This document shows positions 1 to 11,113 of a DNA stretch of 64,000 bases, one piece after another. This stretch comes from Botryosphaeria dothidea. Lineage: Eukaryota > Ascomycota > Dothideomycetes > Botryosphaeriales > Botryosphaeriaceae. Every line of letters begins with the position of its first letter. Position 1 is the stretch's first letter. The stretch spans positions 3,224,001 to 3,288,000 of the forward strand of contig WWBZ02000040.1 in assembly GCA_011503125.2 (NCBI GenBank), in the 5' to 3' direction. The position numbers were made by a program, and so were the translations under genes. Below the pieces are notes generated by a model, which was not told where the DNA came from, made no database searches, and saw nothing but the letters and a program-made list of their open reading frames with translations.

Positions 1-3000
1 GCGGGCTGTTTAGGGTGTGAGACTTAGCTTTGCGGGAGACCGGTCGGAAAGGTACGAAGCTTTTGCTGTGGTGTCGCGGGGTACTGGCTTCGGGTAACGG
101 CTGTTTTGCCAGCGCAGGAACACTTGGATTTAATCGGGCAGGTGGAAGTTGTGTGCTGGAGTAGTTGGCTTCGGTGCTAGCGGAGCTGTCAAGAAGCTTG
201 TTAAATTCCCTTTTACCCCTTCATCAGTTTTTGTGGAGGGGAAAAACTTCGCAGTTGCAGCAGGGTCCCGCTGTATGTATAAGCTTCACCAGAACCACTG
301 CTCTGATAAGCCTTCGTGTTCGATGCCATGTTTTCCGCTACGGGAGCAAAAACATGGTTAATTCATTGGCCTGAACCCTCGCAGGCCTTTGTGGTTTTGT
401 GAATGTTTCCCGACGTTGAAAGTCAGACTCACCCTTTGAGAATCTCCATCTGGTTGCTTCAACGTACTGTTGTCGGATTTACGGATAGGATCAGCAACAG
501 CGGAGAATGGGAAAGCTTGGTTCAACCCTCGCTTGATAGATCCAGTCTACGCGCTCGCTTGCTCACAGCGCTGGCCAACGATGACGAAGCGAGTAAGGCT
601 GAGCTGTAACCGAATATAGTATGCTTCGACGCTGGCCAATGCAAGATCGACACCTCCTGCTTTGTCTCATCGACAAATGGGTAACAAAGTACGGGGGCGC
701 CGACCATGATGCAAGGGGCACGCCGACGTGGTGACCACTACGTGGTTGCCGCAGGTCTGACTTCTCAGCCCATGAACTGCGGCCTGGTGCCAGTATGAGG
801 CTTGCACGTGTCACGCTGAAGGATGCTGTGGGCTGTTGTTTTTGGGTTAGAGGCGATACTGTTTTGCTATGGCGATAGTTTGTGCTTTCTATCATCGCCC
901 TTTGCTTCCTGTGCGGCCGAGTAAGTCCGTGTGTGCACCTGCTTCGAAGAGAAACATGATAGGTTGAGCTTTTTGTGTGGCTGGTTCCTTACGAGGCTTT
1001 TACGTCTCCTTCGGCCTTTCTGGCGGGGTCAATGCAAGATAAGGAATGCTGTTGAAAAATAACGGCACTCAGAGCATCATTCCGTATGCCGAACAGGAGT
1101 GAGAAGGGATGTTTGAACAAAATGCTGCCGCGAGCACAAGCATCATCTGTTACCGGGTTGCGAGGCGCAAGGCCTCGGAGTCATCACACGTCACCACAGA
1201 CACGTCAGGATATCTCTTCCGCTTCAGAGGCTGTGAAGCAATGGAACCTGCCAGGTAGTGCCGAACCTTCTTGTCAAAGACCTTGTTCTGTCAACCGCTC
1301 TGGTCGACCTATGTGGTGTTACGGCTCATTCCACCCTCGACCTCGACCGACAGGCAGTCGGTCGCAAATGGTAATCGCCGATGGGTCTGTCTTTGTCCAA
1401 AGTTTGGTCGTCCATCGCTCGCACCAATGAGCAGAAGGTCTCCGAAAGATACGAAGGGTGTACGCGTGGGACGGCGTCCGGTGGCTGTACGCGTAAGCCA
1501 TTATTGTGGCGAGAGCCGTCCTGACGCTCAAGCCAAAGGTAGAGACCGTGGCAAGGCTTAGAGATATCTTTCGACTTCAAGGGTGGGTATGTCTAGGAAT
1601 CCGGTGGTCGTGAAGATGGCTGTCCATCGGCCTTCCGAGGAGAGGTCGGAACGTATCATGCCAAGCGGTGGAAGTAAGAACGTGCCCTCTACTTTCAACC
1701 CGAGACATGTTCGGGGCTTTCGTGATCCTTTCAGGGGAACGTCCAAAGCACCGCCCTCTTCAAAGGTGTCTGAGACTTTTCAGCATCCGAATCCAACGGG
1801 GACAGCGCGCGCATGGGTTTAACTAGCAACGGAACAAGGAGAGCGTTCGAGAGAAATGGAGTATTTGGAAGGCGCTAGCTGCCTGAGGATTTCTTTGTCT
1901 TAGACACGCGCAAGTCTAGACCTTGACTGAATGGAGCCTCTCGTGCGACCGACCCACATTGCATGAATTGCCTCCAGTCGGGAAGTATCGATGTGCAAAG
2001 CCTTCAAGCTAATGAACATCGCCAGCAAATTCGGCAATCTCAAGGCGATCACCTGTGCACAGGAAGCTCGATGAAACATTGGAGCAGATGCAAAGACTCT
2101 TGAGGGTGGCACTGAGGGGGACAGTTTGGCCGCTTCATGCAAACGGGAAGAAAAGAAATGTCTCTCAACGTTTGTGTGGCTGGATAAGATCCGACAACCT
2201 AGAACTACCGACTCGGACACTCATCAATTTTGCTTCAGAAGCCGAGCAATCTTGAGCTTCATGGATGTTCACACTGACTCGTATGACGCTGACTGATGGG
2301 GGTGAAGGTGTGAAGAAAACAGATAGAGTTGTGCGGAGCTTCCGTATCGAGATCCAACGGCCTGTCAAATGATGTCGCGATGGAGTGACAACCACGGCAT
2401 TGCCTGTTGATTCGGCCGGATGGGATTGGCTCGTCGTTTAGGATGCTTTGTGCCCACATGAATGCTTCACGTTTTTGGACGCAGGCCCCTTGCTCTTGTT
2501 GCAATCCTGAGCGAAACGGACCTGTCGATGGACGTGGCAACTGTTGGGCACACATGGGGCCATCCAAATCGGCAGCCAGCTCGCTTGCTATGAGTTGTCT
2601 TACGGCGATGGGTTAAGCATCGAGACCGCGTACCTGCATTGAAGGATAGACATTGGACCCTGAAGAAGGGGACGTCTTTCTAGTGCATTGGAAGCCTGTC
2701 TGACCAAACAGGGAATGATGGTAGTGGAAGCAGCCTCTTCCGCAGGCAATTCCAATGATTTACCAATGATCTTCGTCAGCCACATCTCATGATCGCTCGT
2801 ACAAGTCATGCAAGGTTGAGGATGGGAATACTATTCAGGAAAGAGTGCACCAGTGTGATTGAAGGCAACAGCATCAGGAAGGATGGGCAACTCAACGCGA
2901 AGATGGTGTATCGCGTAAGCTCTAGTGTCTACATGCAGACGGCTGCTTCCCTCCTCAACCATCCTGAGCAGCAGCTGGGCGACGCCATGGCGGAGAAGAC

Positions 3001-4427
3001 GTGGGGAAAGATGGGCATGCCTGATGCGATGATAGGCCAGAAACGGAGGGAATATTGGCTCATTAAAGGCCAGGGCGTCCTTTCGGTTAAAGCGCCGGTA
3101 AAGTGCGCATCAGGAGAAGCAAGGGAGAAGGTTGCTCGGTCTGCAGCGCTCAGGAACGAGGCTCGCGGCTGCATTGACGCAGCGAAACATGTTTGCAGGC
3201 AGGCGCACGAAAAACTGTCAGCAAGCTCGTCTCTGCAGTGCGGATTTCCAAGGCTGCTGCGCGAGCAGGGTGTTGAGCGTGGGAGAAGCCTGTCGCACTG
3301 AAACGGCCGGGCCTGTGGGGAATGGATTCGGTGCAGAGCTGTCCTTGCAATCTCACGGCGCGGGCCCGCACGAGGCGCGGCAAGCTGTGGCGAAGCCGGT
3401 CAGCAGCGAGAGGACTGGGTGCAGCTTGGGTGGTGGTGCTGGGCGGGCATGGAGAGCTCCGTTTGGCTGACGTCCAATCTGCGATTCATCATTAATCTCG
3501 GCGCCAGACGCGCGCAGGGTCAGGCCACCGGCCGGCCAGGAACAGGACTCGGGCTGCGGGGCTGCGCAGGCAGGCGGGCGGCAGTCGAGGGCAGGGCAGC
3601 GCCGCGCCAGACAATGGAGGAGTCGCCCGTCGCAGGCGCCCGTCGCTTTGTGATGCTTCCGAACGGCGGGCACAGGCAAAAATAGCAGTCGTGCCTCGCA
3701 GCTAGGCCGCATCGGGGGCCCGCATAAGAAAGGCCTAAGCCGCGCCTGTGCGCAACAACCCTGGCAGCGATAGATTGGCTGTATGGCTGGGGCTGCTGAT
3801 TGATGGCCGGGGCCGCCGTGGCTTGGGCGTGCGGCGGCGCTGATGAGAGAACGAAAGAAGCTTGCATGCATCCTTTGCAGGCGCATGCGGCTCGGTTGAA
3901 ACACGGCAGCGTGTTTGTCGCTGGCAGGCCGCCAAGGCGGGTTGATGAAAGGCGTGCGCCGATCCGGAGGGCGTGCGCGTGGGTCGAGACTGCGCGTCCC
4001 GGCACATCGACCGCTGAATCGAGCGCTGGCGTGCCTGGCTCCCGCTGCCCGCCCCGTCCATCTGCCCTCTCTCTTCTCCACCCCAAGCGCCTCTACCATC
4101 CATAACCCACTCTCACCGCTGCCCTTGTGGTACCCTGTCACTCGTTACTCCTCCTTCATTCCGTTCTCTTCTCTTTTCTCAAAGGTCCAGCCTTCCCTGC
4201 GCCGCGCCCCGTCCCGCCCTGAATAAATCCCCCGGCATCCCTCCTGCCACCCGCTGATCGCTGCCGCGCGTCGGGTGTTTTCTTCCATCTCCTTCCCTTC
4301 CGCCTGTTCGCTGGTCGACGCACACAATAGATACCCTCGCCCGCAAGACTGCCGCCCCGAGCGCAGTCGTTCTGTCGCTGCGTCGCCTGCTTCCCGTTCT
4401 CTCGCTTTCCTTTCGTCCTCCGTAACT
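1..4427. other. Gene-poor upstream region, no supported gene
   Basis: I see no family-recognisable protein on either strand. The longest frames (2789-3301 plus, 3353-4141 minus) have no domain, no intron logic and composition expected from a GC-rich stretch. From about 3300 the sequence becomes GC-rich, and 4100-4427 is pyrimidine-rich, which fits the promoter and leader of the OPY2 gene that follows. Confidence 0.6.
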
Positions 4428-5906
4428 ATGGCGACCAACCAAGGTTTGTATCCAGGCCCTGCAAATAAGCCTATCTTGCCCGCTGACAATGCGCCAGCTA
4501 TCGAGCACACGCTGCGCACCATCTTCCGCCGTTGTGTCCAATGTCCCGATGAGACGCCCTCGTGTCCCACCTGCAGTGATGGCGAGTACTGCTCGCAGCT
4601 CCTGTCGTCATGTACCCAGTGCGCATCCGCCGTCTGCGTGAAGATGGACGGTTCACCGGGCACTGAGAAGAAGTCGGGAGGTACCAATGTAGGTGCCATC
4701 GCCGGAGGCGTTATCGGTGGCGTTGCCTTCCTTCTCATCATCACCTTCCTGGTCTGGAAGTTCTATTACAAGGGCAAGAGGAGGCAATATGATGAGGCCG
4801 ACCACTGGTCGCAGATGGATGTGGAGCAGGAGAAGGGAGCCACGGACTTCACCATGAGAAGAGACGCAAGAGCATCCACTCACACGGTTGCCTCCATGGC
4901 TTCCACCGTTCTCACCCGCGCTTCGAACATCATCCAAATCGCTTACATCCCCGGCGTCACGAACCGCTCTGGAGCCCCGTCCCCCGGTACTCTCGTCCCT
5001 CCAGTTCCGCCGATCCCAAGTGCCCACTCTGGCACCACCAGTCCTTACTCGGAGCAACACTTCTTCGTTCCCGGCGACCTCCGTGATTCGACCTACTCTG
5101 GATTGTCCGCTGGTCGTTCCAGCATTAGTCCCAGTCTGGCCCGCAGCAGTGTCGCTACCACCATCTACCGCAACAACGCCATTGTCTCTCCTCTTCCTGC
5201 GCAAACTATCGTCCGTGGCAAGGCCGCCGTCGTCAGTGTCAAATCAGGTAGTTCTGGAAGCCCTTCAGAGACCCCCGGCAACGAGACGCCACCTGTTCCA
5301 TCTATCAACTACGACCAACTGGAGAAGGAGGGCAAGAGCCCTACTGGAGGATTCAAGATTCAGATGCCCCACTCATCGGATAAGCCCGGTCTCAGCCCGC
5401 AAGGTTCAGTGAAGAGTGTGCAAATTGGCAAGCCAAAGGCTCTTACCATCACCAAGGGAAAGAAATCGAATACCTCACTAGCAAGCGTGGTCAGCAAAGC
5501 CGCTGCTGGTGGTGCCTCATCTGAAGATTCCTCGGTGAAGGAGAAGTCTGAGACGCCGGACAGGATACCGATTAAGATGCGCCCCTTGACGGAGGTTTCG
5601 ATTGCGGATTCAGCATCAACAGGAGCGGAGCAACCCAAGAGCCACATGGACGATGATTCTTCGGACGAGGAAGACGAAAGCGATGACTCGCGGAGGCAAA
5701 GCAAAGCTCGGGACAGCAACGTTACAGAAATCCAGGACACGCCTGGCGTGACTCAGAGCCCATTTGCCGACAGCAACCGAGCAGAGAATCTTGAGACAGT
5801 CATCGAGGAGGCGACCAAGCGCGCAAGCCGAGACGTGTCAGGTGGCCTTGGAAACGCCCGGGCAAGAAGCCCATTTGGAGACGAAAACGCGGTGAAGGAT
5901 GACTGA
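4428..5906 (+). CDS. OPY2: Opy2-type membrane anchor of osmosensing/filamentation signalling
   Basis: Single-exon gene of 492 aa. In yeast, Opy2 is a plasma-membrane anchor that recruits the Ste50 adaptor and so brings Ste11 MAPKKK to the membrane for HOG and filamentous-growth signalling. The sequence shows an N-terminal extracellular domain with eight cysteines (C36, C39, C46, C49, C55, C62, C65, C70) in CxxC-like pairs, the Opy2 signature, then one Gly/Ala-rich transmembrane helix at about 88-113 and a basic stop-transfer stretch. The cytoplasmic tail of about 380 aa is disordered, rich in Ser/Thr/Pro, with an acidic patch near 405-425. I chose ATG 4428 because the upstream in-frame extension has no ATG and would put an odd basic peptide before the cysteine domain. 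As in yeast Opy2 there is no classic signal peptide. Family call firm; function inferred from yeast. Confidence 0.9.
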   Translation: MATNQGLYPGPANKPILPADNAPAIEHTLRTIFRRCVQCPDETPSCPTCSDGEYCSQLLSSCTQCASAVCVKMDGSPGTEKKSGGTNVGAIAGGVIGGVAFLLIITFLVWKFYYKGKRRQYDEADHWSQMDVEQEKGATDFTMRRDARASTHTVASMASTVLTRASNIIQIAYIPGVTNRSGAPSPGTLVPPVPPIPSAHSGTTSPYSEQHFFVPGDLRDSTYSGLSAGRSSISPSLARSSVATTIYRNNAIVSPLPAQTIVRGKAAVVSVKSGSSGSPSETPGNETPPVPSINYDQLEKEGKSPTGGFKIQMPHSSDKPGLSPQGSVKSVQIGKPKALTITKGKKSNTSLASVVSKAAAGGASSEDSSVKEKSETPDRIPIKMRPLTEVSIADSASTGAEQPKSHMDDDSSDEEDESDDSRRQSKARDSNVTEIQDTPGVTQSPFADSNRAENLETVIEEATKRASRDVSGGLGNARARSPFGDENAVKDD

Positions 5907-7924
5907 AAAGTATGAACCGCCGAATTTCACACCTTGTCGATGAAATTTCCAGAGAGGATGGGCGCACTGGCGAATCAGGAGCCAACGGGTGTTCATTTAC
6001 TTGTTACACTTCTCTCGGACGCCGGGCAGCCACAACCGGCGTTCTCCATTTTCGCTTCTGGAAGATCTCAAGACGCTGGCTCGCTCATATGGATTCCTGA
6101 GGCTGAAAATGTTTTTTTTTTCACGTTTCAGAATGACACAGATTTGGATGAGCGATTTGAAACTCCCGAACATTTGGGAGACTGTACTTTCAAAACACGG
6201 CGCACTTGAGGTGCTTCTCTATTATTTCCTTGGCTTTGGATGAGCCGTCCGACTACAACCACTAGCAGCAGCAGCAGCAGCTTCTTACGATTTACAAATT
6301 ACCTTTGGGAGGACCAAGCGATCTTGTTTTACCGCACTACTACCCCATATTATCTTATGTATTTTTTGGGCAGAAGGACTCAGAGCGAAAAGATTGGCTC
6401 TTTGATTTTGATTGGCAAGCCTTATTTGCTCATTGTAGTTAGGATGTATCGCGGATGGAGACGACGGCCTGTTGGGTCGCCCCCGACACCGTCGCTGGGT
6501 GCAACAAGCGCCAGAGAGACGTGACGTCGACGAAGCAAGGTGGCTGAATGATATCCTTCCCACACTCAATTCTCACGCGGCTTGCAATGGTTGACTCGAG
6601 CGAGGCGCCGGCATTCATGCGGCGCAAGCAACGATGCCTACACAGGCAAGTGATGCAGCACTCGGGCCCTACGGCGCGACGGCACTCCCGTATCAGGCAG
6701 TTGACACAGTCGATCAGCGGGGACAACGGCGTCGCTGCATGGCGCGCGTCAAGCCTTTCGAGGCGTTGGGCGTGTGAGCTTCGTGGATGGTTCGTCCGCT
6801 CTCGCGGGTTAGGAGATGCACCGTACGGTCGGTCCGCGAACGACCTCAGCACGTCCATTGGAAGCCGAAGCATTCGCCGAGAAGGGTCCTGGTGATGGTC
6901 TGTCGGTGTGTCTGCAGTGCTTCCTCAGCCCTTCATGTTTTGGCTTCCACAACCCAACCGCCCGGTTCCCACCAACTCATCAGCGAAAAAAATCAACAAC
7001 TCAGTTGGTGCCCGAAATTAGCTGTCTACGTCGACGGTCTAGCGGCGGCCTTGCAGACATCTACCGTGAAATGTCTCCGTAGCGGCCAGTAGTGCGCGGC
7101 AGTCGGCCGACCGATCCGCACTCGGCTCCACCTCGCGCGCGCTATGGCAACCTGGCGGTATTTGATGCTCGAATCTTTCTCGTCTGTCGATACTCGGTGT
7201 TCGTACTCGAATCACCGCTCGCATCTTGGGGACAGTGGTTGCTGCGCCTCCATCCAACATGGACCGCTCCGCCCCCACACGCGGCTGCCTTCACCATCAA
7301 TCCTGCGGCTGCGCCAGTCATCCTTTGAGCGGCGGAGCAGATCCCTCGACTCAGTCACACCCGCCTCCGCTCCAGGCGCGACGGCGTCATGGCCCAGCGC
7401 TGGCCGTGTCCGCTCAGGGTCCGATGTGACGAGCAAGCGAAGGGTGCGGTGCGGTGGTGGGTCAAGAGTCAGCCCGGTACGTATCGTTGTCTATGAACTC
7501 CCCCTAGCGCTTATTTGACCGCCGGGTTTCTGCGCTGCGCACGTCCGTTTAGGGTGAGCACTCAGCCCAACTCAGCCGCGTTGTCACTCATTGTTCAGCA
7601 CTTTACGCCCGACGATCATTCAATTCTTTGACCATGGCGTGTTGGGGCACGCATTATAAGCTAAAGCCTGTGCCGCCCGTCGGGATCTCTTTCCTGATCT
7701 CCCCCAGCAAACTTTCCCTACCTGCGTGCTGCCTATATCCAGCCCGCCCCCGCGCATTCGTTTGCCTGTGTTCCCTCTTGCCTCGCCACAATAAGGCTTC
7801 GCTTGGAACAGTCACAGCTTCTTGCTCGGTTCAAAGTCATAAAGAAACAAGTTTGCGCTGCGCCGACAACTACAATCTGACCTCCACTCAACACACCAAG
7901 AACCCGGCCAGAGCCTAAACCACC
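5907..7924. other. Intergenic region, nothing assignable
   Basis: About 2 kb between two plus-strand genes. It contains a short GCA-type triplet run near 6265 and small unrelated frames on both strands. No RNA gene or transposon feature was recognised. The last few hundred bases are probably promoter and leader of the 7925 gene. Confidence 0.5.
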
Positions 7925-8557
7925 ATGGGCTCCACAGCAATGAACGCCGCCATGGCAATGGAAGGCATCCCCTCCATCGACGAGGTCCTCGCCACTCCCA
8001 GCCCCGAGGAATCCTCAATTACAGCCACCTCCGACGCCATCAACACCACCACCAAAGCAACCACCAACGCCCCAACATCCGCCGCCTACGAAACCGTCGC
8101 AACCATCCAGGTGCCCCCCTTGCCCGCCCGCTCCGCCAACCACACCCGCTACTACTCCATCTCCGGCGCCGCGGACTCCTCCTCCGCCCACCTCTCTGCC
8201 ATCGCCAACCCCGTCGACAACGAGGCGGGCTCGCTCGCCGTCGGCGGCACGGAGCCGCCGCGCCGCCGCTCGCGCTCGCGCTCGCTCTTCTCCTTCCGCA
8301 GCTCCTCCTCCCGCTCTTCCTCCTCCAACAGCCCGCGCTCGAGCCTCGACTACGGCGACGACGACGACGACGACGACGCCGCGGCCGTGGCGGCGGCGCG
8401 GCGCGGCGGCAAGGGGCAGGAGAGCGGCATTGGCCCATTCAGGAGGCGGTCGCGGAGCAAGACGACCAGCGTGCACGCCGCGGCGGTGCTGCCGGCGGTG
8501 CTGGTGCTGGGGGCGGAGTGCTTCACGCCGGGACATAGTGGTGAGCAGGGGAAGTGA
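7925..8557 (+). CDS. Hypothetical low-complexity protein with Arg/Ser and Asp tracts
   Basis: Frame of 210 aa starting in a strong context (CCACC before ATG, G after). I do not recognise the family. Residues 1-95 are Thr/Ala/Ser-rich; about 112-145 is Arg/Ser-rich; then comes a run of seven Asp followed by Ala/Arg/Gly; about 170-185 is basic; and a short hydrophobic stretch with a Leu-Gly-Ala-Glu-Cys-Phe motif lies close to the C terminus. The Arg/Ser part plus acidic tract suggests an intrinsically disordered, phosphorylated, possibly nuclear protein, but this is inference from composition only. The codons are strongly C-ending in the first half, like an expressed gene, whereas the Arg/Ser part could reflect GC-rich repeat slippage. 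A GTGAGC just before the stop (8540-8545) could be a splice donor, so the true C terminus is uncertain. Confidence 0.55.
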   Translation: MGSTAMNAAMAMEGIPSIDEVLATPSPEESSITATSDAINTTTKATTNAPTSAAYETVATIQVPPLPARSANHTRYYSISGAADSSSAHLSAIANPVDNEAGSLAVGGTEPPRRRSRSRSLFSFRSSSSRSSSSNSPRSSLDYGDDDDDDDAAAVAAARRGGKGQESGIGPFRRRSRSKTTSVHAAAVLPAVLVLGAECFTPGHSGEQGK

Positions 8558-8592
8558 GCGGGAGGGCGTGAAAGAGGAAGGTATTTACGAGT

Positions 8593-8640
8593 GAAGAAGA
8601 AGAAGAAGAAGAAGAAGAAGAAGAAGAAGAAGAAGAAGAA
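8593..8640 (+). repeat. (GAA)16 microsatellite
   Basis: Sixteen uninterrupted GAA triplets begin about 36 bases after the stop codon of the preceding gene, so they probably lie in its 3' untranslated region. Purine-only GAA tracts of this length can form triplex DNA. Confidence 0.97.
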
Positions 8641-11113
8641 GCGGACGAGGATGACCCTTGCTTTGTGGAAGAGGCGTAATGGGGTGCGATCTCTTTATTA
8701 TGGGTTCTGGCGCTTGGGGTTTTGCTATTGGTTCTCTTGGGTGGGACTGGGCGGTTGGTGGGGAGCAAATCATTCCAGAGATGCCGAGCCTTTGATTGCT
8801 TTTGAGTTTGCGATCCTGGAGGTTGCGGGAACAATAAGCACAGAGGCCAAGAGGGATATGAACTCCGTCAAGAAGTTCGTGGTCGGGAAAGTTATCCTGA
8901 TCAAGAGATCTTCGGAAGGGCGGGCTTTGGTTATTGACATTAAGTCTATCGGACGGTTATACCCAGGGATATTTTAGATACCCGGTGAACGCGAATACGG
9001 AAGTTTTATATCGACAAGCAGTGAGGATTAATTGCGCTATCCGATGGTATACAGAGTTACGCTCAAACACTGCATGCACGTTTTGCGCAAGCTTTATTAC
9101 GTGGCGAGATTTCGCGCCAGAAAGGGCTATGAATGGTCGACTGCTGTGGCTGGCAGGCAGAGTTTGGCACGCGCAATCGGGATAGTGTGCTGTCGTATAG
9201 TACGTACCTCTATGCAACAGTAACTGACATCCATTAGCAACTTGAGCCACCTGGTGGGATGGAAGTGATTGAATTGATAAAGAGGCGGATAAACTAAATC
9301 TGCCATTTGCTTGGAATATTTAATAAGAACACTCACCTGATGGCTACTGATGAATGCATGCCCAAGTTGCTAGGCATTGCCACTCCTTCCGGCACCCTTG
9401 TGACGGAAATCTCCGGCTCTGATAGGTTGAAACGGTACAGCCATCTTGCTCGCCCACACAGGGGGTTAGCGGCAATCGCCTCCAAAACAAAAAAGCAACC
9501 GCCGTGGGGAGTGGAAGCATTCGTCCGGACGGCTTTGTTGATGGAAATGCAAAGCAATTACGTCCGGATGAATGCTTCCACTCCCCACGGCAGTGTTAAA
9601 TTAGATCGTTTTCTGATCTGTTGGTAGGGACCTCGCATTTAGCGCTTATCGTTGACCGTAACACCTCTCTGTACATTTGTTCCTGTTGTCACCAGTCAGT
9701 GGGGACGATAAAAGCAGAAGTTCTGCACGTGAATGCGGTCCAAGAGTCAAAGTCCTGCCCCGACGGAAAATTCGCAGAGTTGACCAGCAGAGCGCATTGC
9801 CCCAGATTGGGCCCTTGCCCTTTCATGAACCCAAGGGTTGCTTTCCCCAGGCCGATCGTCCTAAGCACAAGTCCAATTCCCCGCCAAACGATGTGCCGGT
9901 TTCCCACATCACCGTCTAGCGAGGCTCAAAACTCGAAACAACGCCGTTCGAACTCGACGGATCAACGCTCAAGGAGCCTTCATTGTTTCAACCCTCCAAA
10001 AGAGAGAGACCGTTGTTGCACTAAACTATTCTGGAGTATTCCCCATCCAGATTAGGGCGTGTTTTGATGGTGATAGTCTCCAAGACAAAAGCTAGCCCCA
10101 ACCTAAAGATGATCTACTAATCCTCGACACCTTCAAAACGCAAAAACAAAAAAAAACCGCACGCAGGTCACCATACGGCCGAAGAGAGTATTCCTGCGCC
10201 GGTTGGGCCCGAATGTCGCGTGAACAAGACAATCACCAAGCCCCGGCTAAATGTTAATAGACGTAGCCGAACTGTCCAGAGTTTGTTGGGAAGGAATTGG
10301 TGAAACGTCGACCAATCCTGAGCTTCTCGCGCCAATCGTCATCGCATGAGCATTTTCTGCGATGACGCGCATGTCGACTGACAAGGTCCAGATCTGCCGG
10401 ACGTTTGCCATAGGCTCGTTGGCATTGCACAAGGGCCGTCTTTGGGTTCGCTCATTCTTATCAAGCACGACGAAAACAAGCCTGGCAGATCAGAACCAGT
10501 CGGACTGTAGGAACATAAAATGCAGAGAGAAGTTGCGGTCCGTAAAGCAATCGATATTCCCCCTAGAATACATTACAACTCACTCCGAGAGCCTCCGTCC
10601 AGCAAAGGCTATCCTGGGTCACTACCTTACTATCGCCGGCCCACCAAACTACCGTAAAATATTTCCCATTTTTGTAAAGTTTCCACAAGAAGGGACATGC
10701 CACTAGGAAGAAGAGAATGGTTGAAAAAGAAGCCCATTCCAGGTCCGTCCGAAAAAAAAATTGAAAAATCCAAAAGGAAAAAAAAGACCATGGGGAATCA
10801 AATCCGATGATGAGAGAATAGGAGGTCACATGCTCGAATCGCTTGCTTGGCTTTGCTTGATCAGATTCGTCCTTCCCACTCGGCCATCCGTTTTCCAGTC
10901 GTGTCATTTGTTATCGTCGTAACTTCGTCAAAGCAGCTCATGGGGGTATCATGTGAGCTCAATGCTGTACTAATTTGCAATTGCAGTTTACCCAGGCGAA
11001 AGCCTCTTCATCAGGGGTTTTCGTGTCGAGAAATTAGAAATGTGGTTGATCCACACGACATTTTCCGTGAGAAGTCGGAGATTCAGAGGAGAAATCGGAC
11101 GCGCTTCTGACCT
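8641..11113. other. Intergenic region between convergent genes
   Basis: About 2.5 kb between the ends of a plus-strand and a minus-strand gene. Apart from the hairpin at 9501-9591 and A/T-rich stretches at 10140-10160 and 10740-10800, I see no gene. The small frames have no recognisable domain. Terminators and 3' untranslated regions of both neighbours must lie here. Confidence 0.55.
9501..9591. repeat. 31-bp inverted repeat (hairpin), 29-nt spacer
   Basis: The left arm 9501-9531 and right arm 9561-9591 are reverse complements at 30 of 31 positions (the mismatch is g/a near the inner end). The spacer itself holds a further 6-bp pair (9532-9537 with 9550-9555), separated from the main stem by a 5-nt bulge. 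A transcript from either strand would fold into a long hairpin. No protein frame explains it and no clear target-site duplication flanks it. Confidence 0.93.

Noticed and set aside
2789..3301. Plus-strand frame of 170 codons
   Set aside because: No recognisable family or secondary-structure logic and no support from flanking splice sites; chance length is plausible in GC-rich DNA.
3353..4141. Minus-strand frame of 262 codons
   Set aside because: GC-rich region with long frames on both strands, no domain, no consistent splice sites, and it overlaps the probable OPY2 promoter.
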